Part shown: in pieces, positions 1 through 7,761 of the stretch
Numbering within the stretch: position 1 is the stretch's first letter
Layout: each line of letters begins with the position of its first letter
Source of the DNA: DASVBJ01 sp036375895
Lineage (GTDB): Bacteria; Actinomycetota; Actinomycetes; JACCUZ01
NCBI GenBank assembly: GCA_036375895.1
Contig: DASVBJ010000014.1
Coordinates: 1-14,724, forward strand
Direction: 5' to 3'
DNA: 14,724 nucleotides
Made by a program: the position numbers and the translations under genes
Notes under the pieces: generated by a model
What the model was told of the DNA's origin: nothing
The model's input: only the letters and a program-made list of their open reading frames with translations
Database searches by the model: none

Positions 1-164
1 AACGCCGCGGAGGCCGCATCGACCGCCTCGTCGACGACGGCCGCGGACGCGAAGTCCACGTGACCGCTGACCCGGCCGGTCGCGGGGTCGAAGACAGAGC
101 CGGTGCGTTCGCTCACGCCACCCCAGGGCTTCCCCCCGATCCAGTGCGAGATCCGGTCTGTCAT
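1..164 (-). CDS. mmsA: methylmalonate-semialdehyde dehydrogenase (CoA-acylating), N-terminal fragment
   Basis: Only the first 54 codons are present; the gene runs off the left edge. The translation starts MTDRISHWIGGKPWGG and continues through FDPATGRV and a VDEAV-type helix, the usual opening of the MmsA group of the aldehyde dehydrogenase superfamily (HWI-GG followed by a 'PATG' strand). Full-length relatives are about 500 residues and convert malonate or methylmalonate semialdehyde with CoA and NAD to acetyl- or propionyl-CoA. The ATG is preceded by AAGGAGG with a 7-nt spacer, so the start is well supported. It lies 89 nt downstream of potC on the same strand with a hairpin in the gap, so it may be read through from the pot operon. 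Membership of the superfamily is near certain; the MmsA subgroup is likely but rests on the N-terminus alone. Confidence 0.75.
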   Translation of the reverse strand, partial: MTDRISHWIGGKPWGGVSERTGSVFDPATGRVSGHVDFASAAVVDEAVDAASAA

Positions 165-188
165 GTCGTCCCCTCCTTGGTGGTCGTC

Positions 189-247
189 GATCCTCTGGAC
201 GCTCGTACGCGCGACACGCTGCCCTGGTGTGTCCTGTCCGGAGGATC
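189..247 (-). terminator. stem-loop directly after potC (terminator or processing hairpin)
   Basis: An inverted repeat pairs GATCCTCTGGAC (189-200) with GTCCGGAGGATC (236-247): 12 bp with one mismatch. The 35-nt loop contains a nested GACAC/GTGTC pair. On the transcribed strand it begins 6 nt after the potC stop. There is no T-run after it, so it is not a textbook intrinsic terminator. It may attenuate or process the transcript between the transporter genes and the mmsA-like gene. Confidence 0.4.
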
Positions 248-253
248 TCGGGG

Positions 254-1111
254 TCAGGTCCGTCGCCGACGCCCCGCGAACTGCCCGACGAGCACCGCGA
301 TCAGCGCAAGCAGGAACATCACGGTCCCGATCACGTTGATCTGCACCGGCGTGCCGCGCTGGGCGGCACCCCAGACGTACATCGGGAAGGTGACCGAGTT
401 CGTGGTCGCGTTGAAGTTGGTGATGATGTAGTCGTCGAACGACAGTGAGAAGGCCAGCAGCGCACCGGCCGCGATGCCCGGTGCGACGAGGGGCAGCGTG
501 ATGCGCACGAAGCTCTGCAGCTCGTTGGCGTAGAGGTCGGCTGCCGCCTGCTCCAGCCGTGGGTCCAGGCCGGCGATGCGGGCCTTGACCGTCACGACGA
601 CGAAGCTGAGACAGAACATCACGTGCGCGATCAGGATCGCGGTCTGCCCGAGCGGGACGCCGGTGCTGACGAACAGCGTCAGCAGCGAGGAGCCCATGAC
701 CACCTCGGGCGTCGCCATCGGCATGAAGATGAGCAGGTTCGTGCCGGCCCGGCCACGGAACCGGTGCCTGGCCAGCGCGAACGCGATCAGCGTGCCGAGG
801 ACCGTCGCCCCGAGCGTCGCGAGCAGCCCGATCTTCAGGCTGAGCTGCACGGCGTCGCACATGCCCGGCGCCGCGCACGGGTGCCGCCACGCATCGACGG
901 AGAACTTCGACCAGGTGTAGTTGAACCGCCCGGTGGGGTCGTTGAACGAGAAGATCACCACGACCAGGTTGGGCACCAGCAGGTAGGCGAACGCGAAGAA
1001 GGCTGCGATCGCCACTACGTGCTCGCGGAGCCAGACCAGAGGGCCGCGGCGACGACGGGTGGGGGCCGGACGCACCGTGGCGGGGCGGGTAGCAGGGGCG
1101 GCGGTGGCCAT
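254..1111 (-). CDS. potC: polyamine ABC transporter permease PotC
   Basis: This is a 285-residue inner-membrane permease of the binding-protein-dependent (MetI-like) family, paired with PotB as the translocation channel for spermidine/putrescine. Hydrophobic segments lie near residues 33-55, 90-114, 124-146, 155-177, 205-227 and 257-279. The cytoplasmic EAA loop that docks on the ATPase is at about 187-212 (EQAAADLYANELQ, then TLPLVAPG). The Asp-Asp-Tyr motif SFDDYIITNF at 224-233 is typical of PotC and related permeases. Its ATG overlaps the potB stop by one base (TGATG) and has its own GGAGGAG Shine-Dalgarno 8 nt upstream. It is slightly longer than E. coli PotC because of an Ala/Pro/Arg-rich N-terminus. 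Family assignment is firm; the exact polyamine is not determined. Confidence 0.92.
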   Translation of the reverse strand: MATAAPATRPATVRPAPTRRRRGPLVWLREHVVAIAAFFAFAYLLVPNLVVVIFSFNDPTGRFNYTWSKFSVDAWRHPCAAPGMCDAVQLSLKIGLLATLGATVLGTLIAFALARHRFRGRAGTNLLIFMPMATPEVVMGSSLLTLFVSTGVPLGQTAILIAHVMFCLSFVVVTVKARIAGLDPRLEQAAADLYANELQSFVRITLPLVAPGIAAGALLAFSLSFDDYIITNFNATTNSVTFPMYVWGAAQRGTPVQINVIGTVMFLLALIAVLVGQFAGRRRRT

Positions 1112-2052
1112 CAGACCAGCTCCTCCGTGCCGGCCCGGCGGATGTAGATCGCGACCAGCACCACGATGGAGACCATGAGGGTGAAGGAGAGGGCCGCAGC
1201 GGTCGGGTAGTCGAGGACGCGCAGGAACTGGCTGTCGATCACCTGGCCGATCATGGTGGTGCTCGGGTTGCCCAGCAGCCGCGAGTTGATGAAGTCACCC
1301 GCCGCCGGGATGAACGTGAGCAGCGTCCCCGCGACCACGCCGGGCATCGACAGCGGGAACGTCACCTTGCGGAAGGCCGTGAACGGCGTCGCGTAGAGGT
1401 CCGCCCCAGCCTCGAGCATCCGGATGTCGATGCGCTCCAGGCTGGCGTAGAGCGGCAGGGTCATGAACGGCAGGAAGTTGTAGGTGAGCCCCATGACGAC
1501 CGCGAACGGCGTGCTCAGCAGCTGGTCGCTGCTGATCAGGTGCAGCCAGCGCAGCACGTCGAGCAGGCCGGTCGACTGGAACACCTGCACGACGACACCT
1601 TCGGACGACAGGATCGTCTTCCAGGCAAGCGTGCGGATGAGGAAGCTCGTGAAGAACGGCGCGATGACGAGGACGAGCAGCAGGTTCTTCCAGCGCCCGG
1701 CCTTGAACGCGATCGTGTAGGCGAGCGGGTAGCCGATGAGCAGAGCCAGCAAAGTGGCCGTCCCCGCGTAGAAGAACGAGCGCAGGAACTGCCGCTCGTA
1801 GGTCGACAGCGCGTCGACATAGGTCTGCCAGTGCCAGGTGAGCTGGTACCCCTCCTCGATCGACCCCTCCTGCAACGACTGGGAGAAGAGGTAGATCATC
1901 GGCACGACAAAGAAGAGGGCGAGCCAGGCCAGCCCCGGAAGCAGCAGGAGGTACGGCGTGTAGGCGCCGCGTCTGCCCCGGGCTGCCGGAGCCGGCGACG
2001 CGGGCCCGGCGGGCGCCCCACCGCCGCCGGGGACGTGGGCGACCGAGCTCAC
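1111..2052 (-). CDS. potB: polyamine ABC transporter permease PotB
   Basis: This 313-residue permease is the partner of PotC. A Gly/Pro/Ala-rich cytoplasmic tail of about 30 residues precedes six hydrophobic segments near 33-58, 95-117, 121-143, 180-205, 235-255 and 284-305. The EAA loop is at 214-238 (EAGADLYATPFTAFRKV, then TFPLSMPG), and PAAGDFINSRLLG at 249-261 is a PotB-type signature. The start is GTG at 2052, overlapping the potA stop by 4 nt (GTGA), which suggests translational coupling; the upstream Shine-Dalgarno is weak. The long N-terminal tail compared with E. coli PotB is common in high-GC homologues. Confidence in the family is high. Confidence 0.92.
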   Translation of the reverse strand: MSSVAHVPGGGGAPAGPASPAPAARGRRGAYTPYLLLLPGLAWLALFFVVPMIYLFSQSLQEGSIEEGYQLTWHWQTYVDALSTYERQFLRSFFYAGTATLLALLIGYPLAYTIAFKAGRWKNLLLVLVIAPFFTSFLIRTLAWKTILSSEGVVVQVFQSTGLLDVLRWLHLISSDQLLSTPFAVVMGLTYNFLPFMTLPLYASLERIDIRMLEAGADLYATPFTAFRKVTFPLSMPGVVAGTLLTFIPAAGDFINSRLLGNPSTTMIGQVIDSQFLRVLDYPTAAALSFTLMVSIVVLVAIYIRRAGTEELV

Positions 2053-3242
2053 GACACGGCCCCGGCGGGGACGGGTGCCTCCTCGCCGAAGTCCGCGCCG
2101 GCGTGGGCGTCCTGCGAGGCGTCCAACCCGAACGCGTGGCCGGGGTCCCAGGTCAGGACGACCTCGTCGCCCGCCCGCAGGATCGGGGATCCGTCGTTCT
2201 GGCGGACGACGGTGAGCTCCTGGCCCCAGGGCATCCGCACGAGGTACTGCGTCGCGACGCCGATGAACGACGCGTCCACGATGACGCCGCCGACCGACTG
2301 GGCGTCCTCGACGGCGCCTGCACGGACCGCGACCGAGATCTTCTCCGGCCGCACGCCGAACCAGAGGTCCGTGGCGTCGGTGAAGCTGCGCCCGCGGGGG
2401 ATGGTCAGGCGCTTGCCGTGAGCCTCGAGCTCGAGCATGTCGCCGACGGACGCAGTGACCCTCGCCCGGATCAGGTTGGACTGGCCGAGGAAGTTGGCGA
2501 CGAACGTCGTCTGAGGGCTCTCGTAGAGCTCTGCCGGGTGGCCCAGCTGCTCGATGTGGCCGTCGTTCATCACGGCGATGGTGTCGGCCATGGTCATGGC
2601 CTCCTCCTGGTCGTGCGTGACGTGGACGAAAGTGATGCCGACCTCGGTCTGGATGCGCTTGAGCTCGAGCTGCATCTGCCGGCGCAGCTTGAGGTCGAGG
2701 GCACCGAGCGGCTCGTCGAGCAGCAGCACCGACGGCCGGTTGACGATCGCGCGGGCCAGGGCGACGCGCTGCTGCTGCCCACCGGAGAGCTGGGCCGGCT
2801 TGCGCCGCGCGAGGGGTCCGAGCTGGACCAGCTCGAGCACCTCGTCGACCTGCCGCTTGATCTCTTTGACCCCGCGCCGGCGCAGGCCGAACGCGACGTT
2901 CTCGAAGATGTCCAGGTGGGGGAAGAGCGCGTAGCTCTGGAACACGGTGTTCACCGGACGCCGGTAAGGCTTGGTGCCGCTGATGTCGGTGTCACCGATG
3001 AAGATGCGCCCCGCGGTCGGCTCCTCCAGCCCGGCCACCATGCGCAGCGTGGTGGTCTTCCCGCACCCCGACGGGCCCAGCAGGGCGAAGAACGAGCCCT
3101 TGGGGATCGTCAGGTCCAGGTCGTCGACCGCGGTGAACGCTCCGAACCGCTTGGTGAGCGATTCCATCCGCAGGTCGCCGGCTCCGGCCCCAGCCGAGCC
3201 CCGGCCCACCTCCTGGGCCACCTCGGTGGTGCGATCCGACAT
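2049..3242 (-). CDS. potA: polyamine ABC transporter ATP-binding protein PotA
   Basis: This is a 397-residue cytoplasmic ATPase that energises PotBC. Visible motifs are Walker A GPSGCGKTT (56-64), Q-loop Q102 in VFQSYALFPH, ABC signature LSGGQQQRV (152-160), Walker B VLLLDEP with catalytic Glu177 (172-178), and H-loop His210 in VTHDQEEA. A C-terminal TOBE-type domain covers about 255-370, including FGVRPEKI, as in the PotA/UgpC group. The ATG lies 3 nt beyond the potD stop, and a GGAGG Shine-Dalgarno is embedded in the last codons of potD. All catalytic residues are intact. Similar ATPases serve iron, sulfate and sugar systems, so the polyamine assignment rests on the adjacent PotD and permeases. 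Confidence 0.94.
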   Translation of the reverse strand: MSDRTTEVAQEVGRGSAGAGAGDLRMESLTKRFGAFTAVDDLDLTIPKGSFFALLGPSGCGKTTTLRMVAGLEEPTAGRIFIGDTDISGTKPYRRPVNTVFQSYALFPHLDIFENVAFGLRRRGVKEIKRQVDEVLELVQLGPLARRKPAQLSGGQQQRVALARAIVNRPSVLLLDEPLGALDLKLRRQMQLELKRIQTEVGITFVHVTHDQEEAMTMADTIAVMNDGHIEQLGHPAELYESPQTTFVANFLGQSNLIRARVTASVGDMLELEAHGKRLTIPRGRSFTDATDLWFGVRPEKISVAVRAGAVEDAQSVGGVIVDASFIGVATQYLVRMPWGQELTVVRQNDGSPILRAGDEVVLTWDPGHAFGLDASQDAHAGADFGEEAPVPAGAVS

Positions 3243-3245
3243 CTA

Positions 3246-4454
3246 TCAACCTCCGACGAGCGCCTGGAAGGCCTTGTTGTACTTGGTCTCTTCGGTGGCG
3301 GTCAGGCCGCGGAAGACGTGCGCCCTGGACATGACCTCCGCCGTCGGGAAGATCAGCTGGTTCTTGGCGATCTCGGGGTCGGCCTTGAGGAGAGCCTCCT
3401 TCGCGCCCTTCACGGGCGAGATGTAGTTGACGTAGTCCTCGACCAGGGCCATCACCGAGGGGTCGTAGTAGTAGTTGATGAGCTTCTCGGCGTTCTTCTT
3501 GTGCTTGGCCTTGTTCGGGATCACGAAGTTGTCGGACCAGATCATGTGTCCGGTCTGGGGCAGCACGTACGCCAGGGCGGGGTTGTCCGCCTGCAGCTGG
3601 ACGACGTCGCCGGTCCAGGCCATGCACGCCGCGATGTCGCCGGACGCCAGGCCCTGGCCGTACTCGTTGCCGGTGAAGCCCTTCAGCTGCCCGCTGTCCT
3701 TGGCCTTCTGGATGCGGGCGATCGCCGCGTCGAAGTCGTCGTCCGTGAACTTCGCGGGGTCCTTGCCCTGAGAGAGCATGACGAGACCCACCGTGTCGCG
3801 CATCTCGGTCAGCAGCGTCACCTTGCCCTTCAGTGCCGGCTCGGTGAGCAGCTGCTCGATCGTCTCGATCTTCTTGCCGCCCGTCGCCTTGGGGTTGAAG
3901 GCGATGCCGGTGAAGCCGCTCTGCCACGGAAGCGAGTAGGCCCGGCCCGGGTCGAACTCGACGTTCTGCAGGTTCGACTCGACGTTGGCCCCGTTGGGGA
4001 TGTTCGCCTTGTCGAGCTTCTGCACCCAGTTGAGTCGGATCAGCCGGGCGACCATCCAGTCGGTGCTGCACCAGACGTCACGGCCGGTGTCCTGCCCCGC
4101 CGACAGCTGCGGCTTGACCTTGGCGAAGAACTCGTCGTTGTCGTTGTAGTCCTCGGTGTAGTTGACCTTGATCCCGGTCTGCTGCTGGAACGTCTCGAGA
4201 GTCGGCCGCTTCTGCGTCTTGTCGTCGACGTCGATGTACTCGGGCCAGTTGGACCAGTTCACGACCTTCTCCGAGTCGGACAGGTCCTTGGCGGCCTGCT
4301 CGGAGGTGCTGGCCTTCTTGGTGGTCCCCGAAGTTCCGCAGGCGGCGAGGCCGGCAGCCACAGCGGCGCCACCGGCACCCTGCAGCAACGTCCGACGGCT
4401 GATCAGGCCGCGCAGCAGCGCGGGCGAGATGTCAGTCGCGCGGGGCTCGTTCAT
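3246..4454 (-). CDS. potD: spermidine/putrescine-binding lipoprotein PotD (Tat-type signal)
   Basis: This is a 402-residue extracytoplasmic solute-binding protein. The N-terminus has a twin-arginine motif (SRRTLLQG, Arg20-Arg21) and a lipobox LAAC with Cys39, so it is probably exported folded by Tat and lipid-anchored. The mature part has the PotD pattern: NWSNWPEYI at 66-74 near the polyamine site, LPWQSGFTGIAFNP at 175-188, MAWTGD at 278-283, and MIWSDNFVIPN at 304-314, aligning with the Trp/Asp ligand region of E. coli PotD. The ATG at 4454 overlaps the stop of the upstream dehydrogenase by 4 nt (ATGA) and has GGAGGAA 7 nt upstream. An in-frame extension to 4739 exists but lies inside the dehydrogenase gene and would bury the signal peptide, so it was not used. 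Confidence 0.93.
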   Translation of the reverse strand: MNEPRATDISPALLRGLISRRTLLQGAGGAAVAAGLAACGTSGTTKKASTSEQAAKDLSDSEKVVNWSNWPEYIDVDDKTQKRPTLETFQQQTGIKVNYTEDYNDNDEFFAKVKPQLSAGQDTGRDVWCSTDWMVARLIRLNWVQKLDKANIPNGANVESNLQNVEFDPGRAYSLPWQSGFTGIAFNPKATGGKKIETIEQLLTEPALKGKVTLLTEMRDTVGLVMLSQGKDPAKFTDDDFDAAIARIQKAKDSGQLKGFTGNEYGQGLASGDIAACMAWTGDVVQLQADNPALAYVLPQTGHMIWSDNFVIPNKAKHKKNAEKLINYYYDPSVMALVEDYVNYISPVKGAKEALLKADPEIAKNQLIFPTAEVMSRAHVFRGLTATEETKYNKAFQALVGG

Positions 4455-5974
4455 CGGGATTCCTCCGGTGGGGCGTGGGGCGGGGTGTCGGACAATGACC
4501 GGTCGCCGAAGACCGTGCGGTGCCAGTCCTTCCTCGGCGCCGCGGTCAGGTCGTACATGACGTGCTTCACGTTGGTGTACTCCTCGAAGGAGTACGCCGA
4601 CATGTCCTTGCCGAAGCCCGACGACTTGTAGCCGCCGTGGGGCATCTCGCTGATGATCGGGATGTGGTCGTTGACCCAGACGCAGCCGGCCCTGATCTCG
4701 CGGGTTGCGCGCAGCGACCGGAAGACGTCGCGGGTCCACGCCGACGCCGCCAGGCCGTAGGGGCTGTCGTTAGCCAGGGCGAGCCCCTCGTCGTCGGCGT
4801 CGAAGGGCAGCACCACGAGCACCGGGCCGAACACCTCGTCCCGGACGATCTCGCTGTCCTGGGGGGCGTCGACGACCACCGTCGGCAGGTAGTAGGCACC
4901 CCGGGCCAGGTCTCCTCCAGGGGCCCGGCCCCCGGTCACGACCTTGGCCCCGTAGCCGCGTGCACGCTCGACGAAGCCGGCGACCCGCTCCTGCTGGCGG
5001 CGGGAGACCAGAGGTCCCTGGTCGGTGGCGGGGTCGAGCGGGTCACCGAGCCGGACCGAGGCCATGACCTCGGCGACGCCGGCCACGAACGCGTCGTACA
5101 GGGGCCGCTGCACGTATGCGCGGGTCGCGGCGGTGCAGTCCTGCCCGGTGTTTATGAGCGCTCCCGCCACCGCGCCGTGCACGGCGGCGTCGAGGTCGGC
5201 GTCGTCGAACACGACGAAGGGGGCCTTGCCGCCAAGCTCGAGGTGAACGCGTTTCGCCTGCCTCGCGGCGAGGCCCATGACCCGGCGCCCGACCGCGGTC
5301 GAACCGGTGAAGGACACCATGTCGACGTCGGGGTGGGCGACCAGCGCCTCCCCTGCCGAGGGCCCGGCGCCGGTCACCACGTTGACGACCCCGTCGGGGA
5401 TGCCGGCCTCCGTGCAGGCCTCGGCGAGCATGAGCGCGGTGAGCGGGGTGAGCTCCGCGGGCTTCAGCACGATGGTGTTGCCGGCCGCCACAGCGGGCAG
5501 CACCTTCCACCCAGCCATCTGCAGAGGGTAGTTCCACGGTGCCACCGAGCCGACCACGCCCACCGCCTCACGGCGCACGGCGGACGTGTGGTCGCCGGAG
5601 TACTCGGCGGCCGCCTTGCCCTCCAGATTGCGGGCCGCACCGGCAAAGAACGCGACGTTGTCGATGGTGCCGGGCACGTCGAACTCGCTGGAGAGCTTGA
5701 TGGGCTTGCCGGTCTGGCGGGTCTCGGTGCGGGCCAGCTCCCCCGCACGGTCGTCGAGGAGCGCAGCCAGCCGGGTCAGCGCCGCCGATCGCTCGGCGGG
5801 CGTGGCGCGCGACCAGCTCGGGAACGCCGCGCGGGCCGCGGCCACCGCCTCGTCGACGTCGCCGGGGCCGGCCAGGCGGACAGTCTCCAGGGTGTCTCCG
5901 GTGGCGGGGTCTGTGACGGCGAAGGTGTCCGGCGAACTGCCCTCGCGGCGGCGTCCGCCGATGAACTGGTGCAC
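4451..5974 (-). CDS. gamma-aminobutyraldehyde-type (aminoaldehyde) dehydrogenase, pot-linked copy
   Basis: This is a 507-residue NAD-dependent aldehyde dehydrogenase, first gene of the pot operon. Catalytic residues are Asn148 (PWN), Lys171 (KPAE), FTGS at 222-225, general base Glu246 (LELGG), nucleophile Cys280 in INTGQDCTAATR, and Glu380 in EVFGP. The GQDCTAATR block and the late EMPHGGYKSSGFGKDMS block are typical of enzymes oxidising 4-aminobutanal (1-pyrroline) to GABA. GTG at 5974 was chosen because GGAGGAG lies 9 nt upstream and the protein then begins at the conserved HQFIGG. ATGs at 6004 and 6070 would add 10 or 32 residues without a ribosome site. About 35 residues extend past the usual C-terminus. 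3-Aminopropanal or betaine aldehyde are possible substrates. Confidence 0.88.
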   Translation of the reverse strand: MHQFIGGRRREGSSPDTFAVTDPATGDTLETVRLAGPGDVDEAVAAARAAFPSWSRATPAERSAALTRLAALLDDRAGELARTETRQTGKPIKLSSEFDVPGTIDNVAFFAGAARNLEGKAAAEYSGDHTSAVRREAVGVVGSVAPWNYPLQMAGWKVLPAVAAGNTIVLKPAELTPLTALMLAEACTEAGIPDGVVNVVTGAGPSAGEALVAHPDVDMVSFTGSTAVGRRVMGLAARQAKRVHLELGGKAPFVVFDDADLDAAVHGAVAGALINTGQDCTAATRAYVQRPLYDAFVAGVAEVMASVRLGDPLDPATDQGPLVSRRQQERVAGFVERARGYGAKVVTGGRAPGGDLARGAYYLPTVVVDAPQDSEIVRDEVFGPVLVVLPFDADDEGLALANDSPYGLAASAWTRDVFRSLRATREIRAGCVWVNDHIPIISEMPHGGYKSSGFGKDMSAYSFEEYTNVKHVMYDLTAAPRKDWHRTVFGDRSLSDTPPHAPPEESR

Positions 5975-5983
5975 CCGTGTCCA

Positions 5984-5990
5984 CTCCTCC
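5984..5990 (-). promoter_or_regulatory. ribosome binding site deciding the dehydrogenase GTG start
   Basis: GGAGGAG on the minus strand sits 9 nt before GTG 5974. The in-frame ATG at 6004 lies upstream of this site, and neither it nor the ATG at 6070 has a comparable Shine-Dalgarno. Confidence 0.6.
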
Positions 5991-6009
5991 CGCGGCCCCG
6001 GCATGGATG

Positions 6010-6038
6010 ATCCTGGCAGAGCGTCAGGGCACGGACAA
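6010..6038 (-). promoter_or_regulatory. weak candidate promoter of the dehydrogenase-potDABC operon
   Basis: On the minus strand TTGTCC (6038-6033) is separated by 17 nt from CAGGAT (6015-6010). The -10 matches the consensus weakly. It would give a leader of about 30 nt to GTG 5974. The -35 is the last part of the sequence motif shared with the regulator's upstream region. Confidence 0.3.
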
Positions 6039-6076
6039 GCGATTCCGTCGCGATACAGGTTTGTTACCACGAAATC
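6033..6076 (-). promoter_or_regulatory. candidate regulator site (dyad plus shared motif), copy A
   Basis: Read towards the dehydrogenase gene: GATTTC, 24 nt, GGAATC, then GCTTGTCC. The same half-sites at exactly the same spacing, followed by ACTTGCC, occur upstream of the Lrp-family gene (9415-9457). Including the preceding CGAC, 15 of 17 bases of CGACGGAATCRCTTGYC agree. Half-site centres are 30 bp apart, close to three helical turns, which suits a multimeric regulator such as Lrp/AsnC. That it is an operator is an inference. Confidence 0.4.
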
Positions 6077-6102
6077 GCTGCAGAACCGGCCCGGTCAGCG
6101 AT
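6074..6102 (-). terminator. stem-loop after the amidohydrolase gene
   Basis: ATCGCTG (6074-6080) pairs with CAGCGAT (6096-6102), with an inner ACC/GGT pairing between them and a small bulge. On the minus strand it begins 14 nt after the amidohydrolase TAG and is followed by only three T. It may end or attenuate transcription before the dehydrogenase-pot operon. Confidence 0.35.
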
Positions 6103-6116
6103 CTCGCCGCCGGTGG

Positions 6117-7760
6117 CTACCGGCTCGGTGCCGGGCCGGCGCCCGGACCCCACGTGGGGCGGCCGCCGAGCCAGGTGCCCCGGACCGGGATCTCCGGCCA
6201 GTCGGCCGGCGGCACGGCGTACGGGTCGGATCCGAGCCACACCAGGTCGGCGCGGCGGCCGACGGTGACCGTGCCGCGCGAGAGGTCCTCGAACGCCTGG
6301 TAGGCGCTGCCGACGGTGTAGGCGGCGAGCGCGGCCGCGGGCGGCAGTCGCTGCTCCGGCAGCCACCCCTCCGGAGGCCGGCCGTCCGGGGTCTGCCGGG
6401 TCACCGCGACCGCCAGGCCGTCGAGGGGACGGTGCGAGCTGACCGGCCAGTCGCTGCCCATGGAGAGCACGGCACCGGACGCCAGCAGGGAGGCCATCGG
6501 GTACTGCAGGCGGCCTCGCGCGGGCCCGAGCCGCGGCAGGGTGAGCTCGGTCTGCACCGGGTCGAGCTGGGCCCACAGGGGTTCGACGTTCGCGACCACC
6601 TCGAGCGCCGCGAACCGCGGCAGGTCGTCGGGATGGACGAGCTGGGTGTGGGCGATCACCGGCCTGCGGTCACGGAGCCCGTTGACGGCCCGGACGTGCT
6701 CCACCGCGTCGAGTGCCGCCCGGATCCCGGCGTCGCCGATGGCGTGGACGTGCAGCTGGAAGCCGTCCGCGTCGAACGCGACGGCGGCCTCGGCGAGCTC
6801 CTCGGGCGCCCACACGGGCAGGCCGCACGTGTGCGGCGCGTCGGCGTACGGCGCGAGCAGCGCCGCCGTCCCGGCCTCGACCACGCCGTCGGCGAAGAGC
6901 TTCACGGTGCGCGCCGAGACGTCCGGCGAGCCCTCGAGGGAGGCCCGGGCGGCCAGGAAGTCGGCGCGCTGCCGCGGCCACTCCCCGGGCTCGGCGCGCA
7001 GCGCGATGCCGGCGCGGACGGCCAGCTCGCCGGCCTCGGCGACCGACCGGTAGACGTCGACGTCGCCCGGCGACAGCGCGGCCTCCTGCGCCCAGGTGAC
7101 CCCGGCGGCGGCGAGCAGCGCGGTCGCGGCGCGCAGCCCCCGCTCCTTGTCGGCCGGGGTCGGCGGCGGGGCGTGGCGGAGCACGAGGTCCATCGCGCTC
7201 CACTCGACGAGTGTGCCGAGCGGTGATCCGTCCGGCCGCCGGGCGATGCGGCCGGCCGGCGGGTCGGGAGTGGCCGCGTCGAGGCCGCCCCGGCGAAGCG
7301 CCTCGGAGTTGACCCACGCGCAGTGGTGGTCGGTCGACTGGAGCACGACCGGACGGTCGGCCACCGCGGCGTCCAACCAGGCGGCGTCGAAGAGCCCGGA
7401 TGGTGCGAGCGCCGGGTCGTAGGGACCGCCGACGATCCAGGGGAGGTCGCGATGCTCGGCGGCGAACCGGCGTACGACCTCGACGACCTCGGTGACCGCG
7501 GCGCAGTCGCGCACCTGTGGGCCGGCCAGCTCGACGCCGCCCCAGAGAGGATGCACGTGGCCGTCACCGAAGCCGGCCATCAGGGCACCGCCCTCGAGGT
7601 CGAACACCTCCCCGGCTGCCCCGCCCAGGGCGAGCGCGTCCTCGTCCAGGGCGACGACGACGCCGTCCCGCACCGCCGCGGCCCGCGCCCGCGGTGCCGC
7701 CGGGTCACCGGTCAGCACCACGCCGCCGCGGAAGAGCAGGTCGACCCTGGGCAAACTCAT
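6117..7760 (-). CDS. YtcJ-like metal-dependent amidohydrolase (amidohydrolase family 3)
   Basis: This is a 547-residue cytoplasmic hydrolase of the amidohydrolase_3 group, which includes N-substituted formamide deformylases and other C-N hydrolases. Metal and active-site motifs are GHVH (His68, His70), VKLFADG with Lys287 as likely carboxylated lysine, HVHAIGDAG (337-345), AHTQLVHP (His371) and GSDWPV (Asp437). STDHHCAWVN at 142-151 is also typical, and length is normal. It lies between two aminoaldehyde dehydrogenase genes, suggesting an N-acyl or N-formyl amine substrate, but the substrate cannot be read from sequence. ATG 7760 was chosen because conserved VDLLFRGG begins at residue 6; ATG 7772 would add four residues. 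There is no clear Shine-Dalgarno: the initiation region lies in the 3' arm of a long hairpin. Confidence 0.85.
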   Translation of the reverse strand: MSLPRVDLLFRGGVVLTGDPAAPRARAAAVRDGVVVALDEDALALGGAAGEVFDLEGGALMAGFGDGHVHPLWGGVELAGPQVRDCAAVTEVVEVVRRFAAEHRDLPWIVGGPYDPALAPSGLFDAAWLDAAVADRPVVLQSTDHHCAWVNSEALRRGGLDAATPDPPAGRIARRPDGSPLGTLVEWSAMDLVLRHAPPPTPADKERGLRAATALLAAAGVTWAQEAALSPGDVDVYRSVAEAGELAVRAGIALRAEPGEWPRQRADFLAARASLEGSPDVSARTVKLFADGVVEAGTAALLAPYADAPHTCGLPVWAPEELAEAAVAFDADGFQLHVHAIGDAGIRAALDAVEHVRAVNGLRDRRPVIAHTQLVHPDDLPRFAALEVVANVEPLWAQLDPVQTELTLPRLGPARGRLQYPMASLLASGAVLSMGSDWPVSSHRPLDGLAVAVTRQTPDGRPPEGWLPEQRLPPAAALAAYTVGSAYQAFEDLSRGTVTVGRRADLVWLGSDPYAVPPADWPEIPVRGTWLGGRPTWGPGAGPAPSR

Positions 7761-7761
7761 T

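Noticed and set aside
2103..4631. A very long open frame on the plus strand antisense to potA, potD and the dehydrogenase end
   Set aside because: It is a by-product of GC-rich third positions. Its translation is low-complexity (rich in Val, Leu, Arg, Gly, Asp), shows no domain, and opposes genes with intact motifs.
4455..4739. N-terminal extension of PotD by 95 residues
   Set aside because: It lies within the dehydrogenase gene, is Arg/His/Pro-rich, and would hide the Tat lipoprotein signal. The ATG at 4454 has a Shine-Dalgarno and an ATGA junction.
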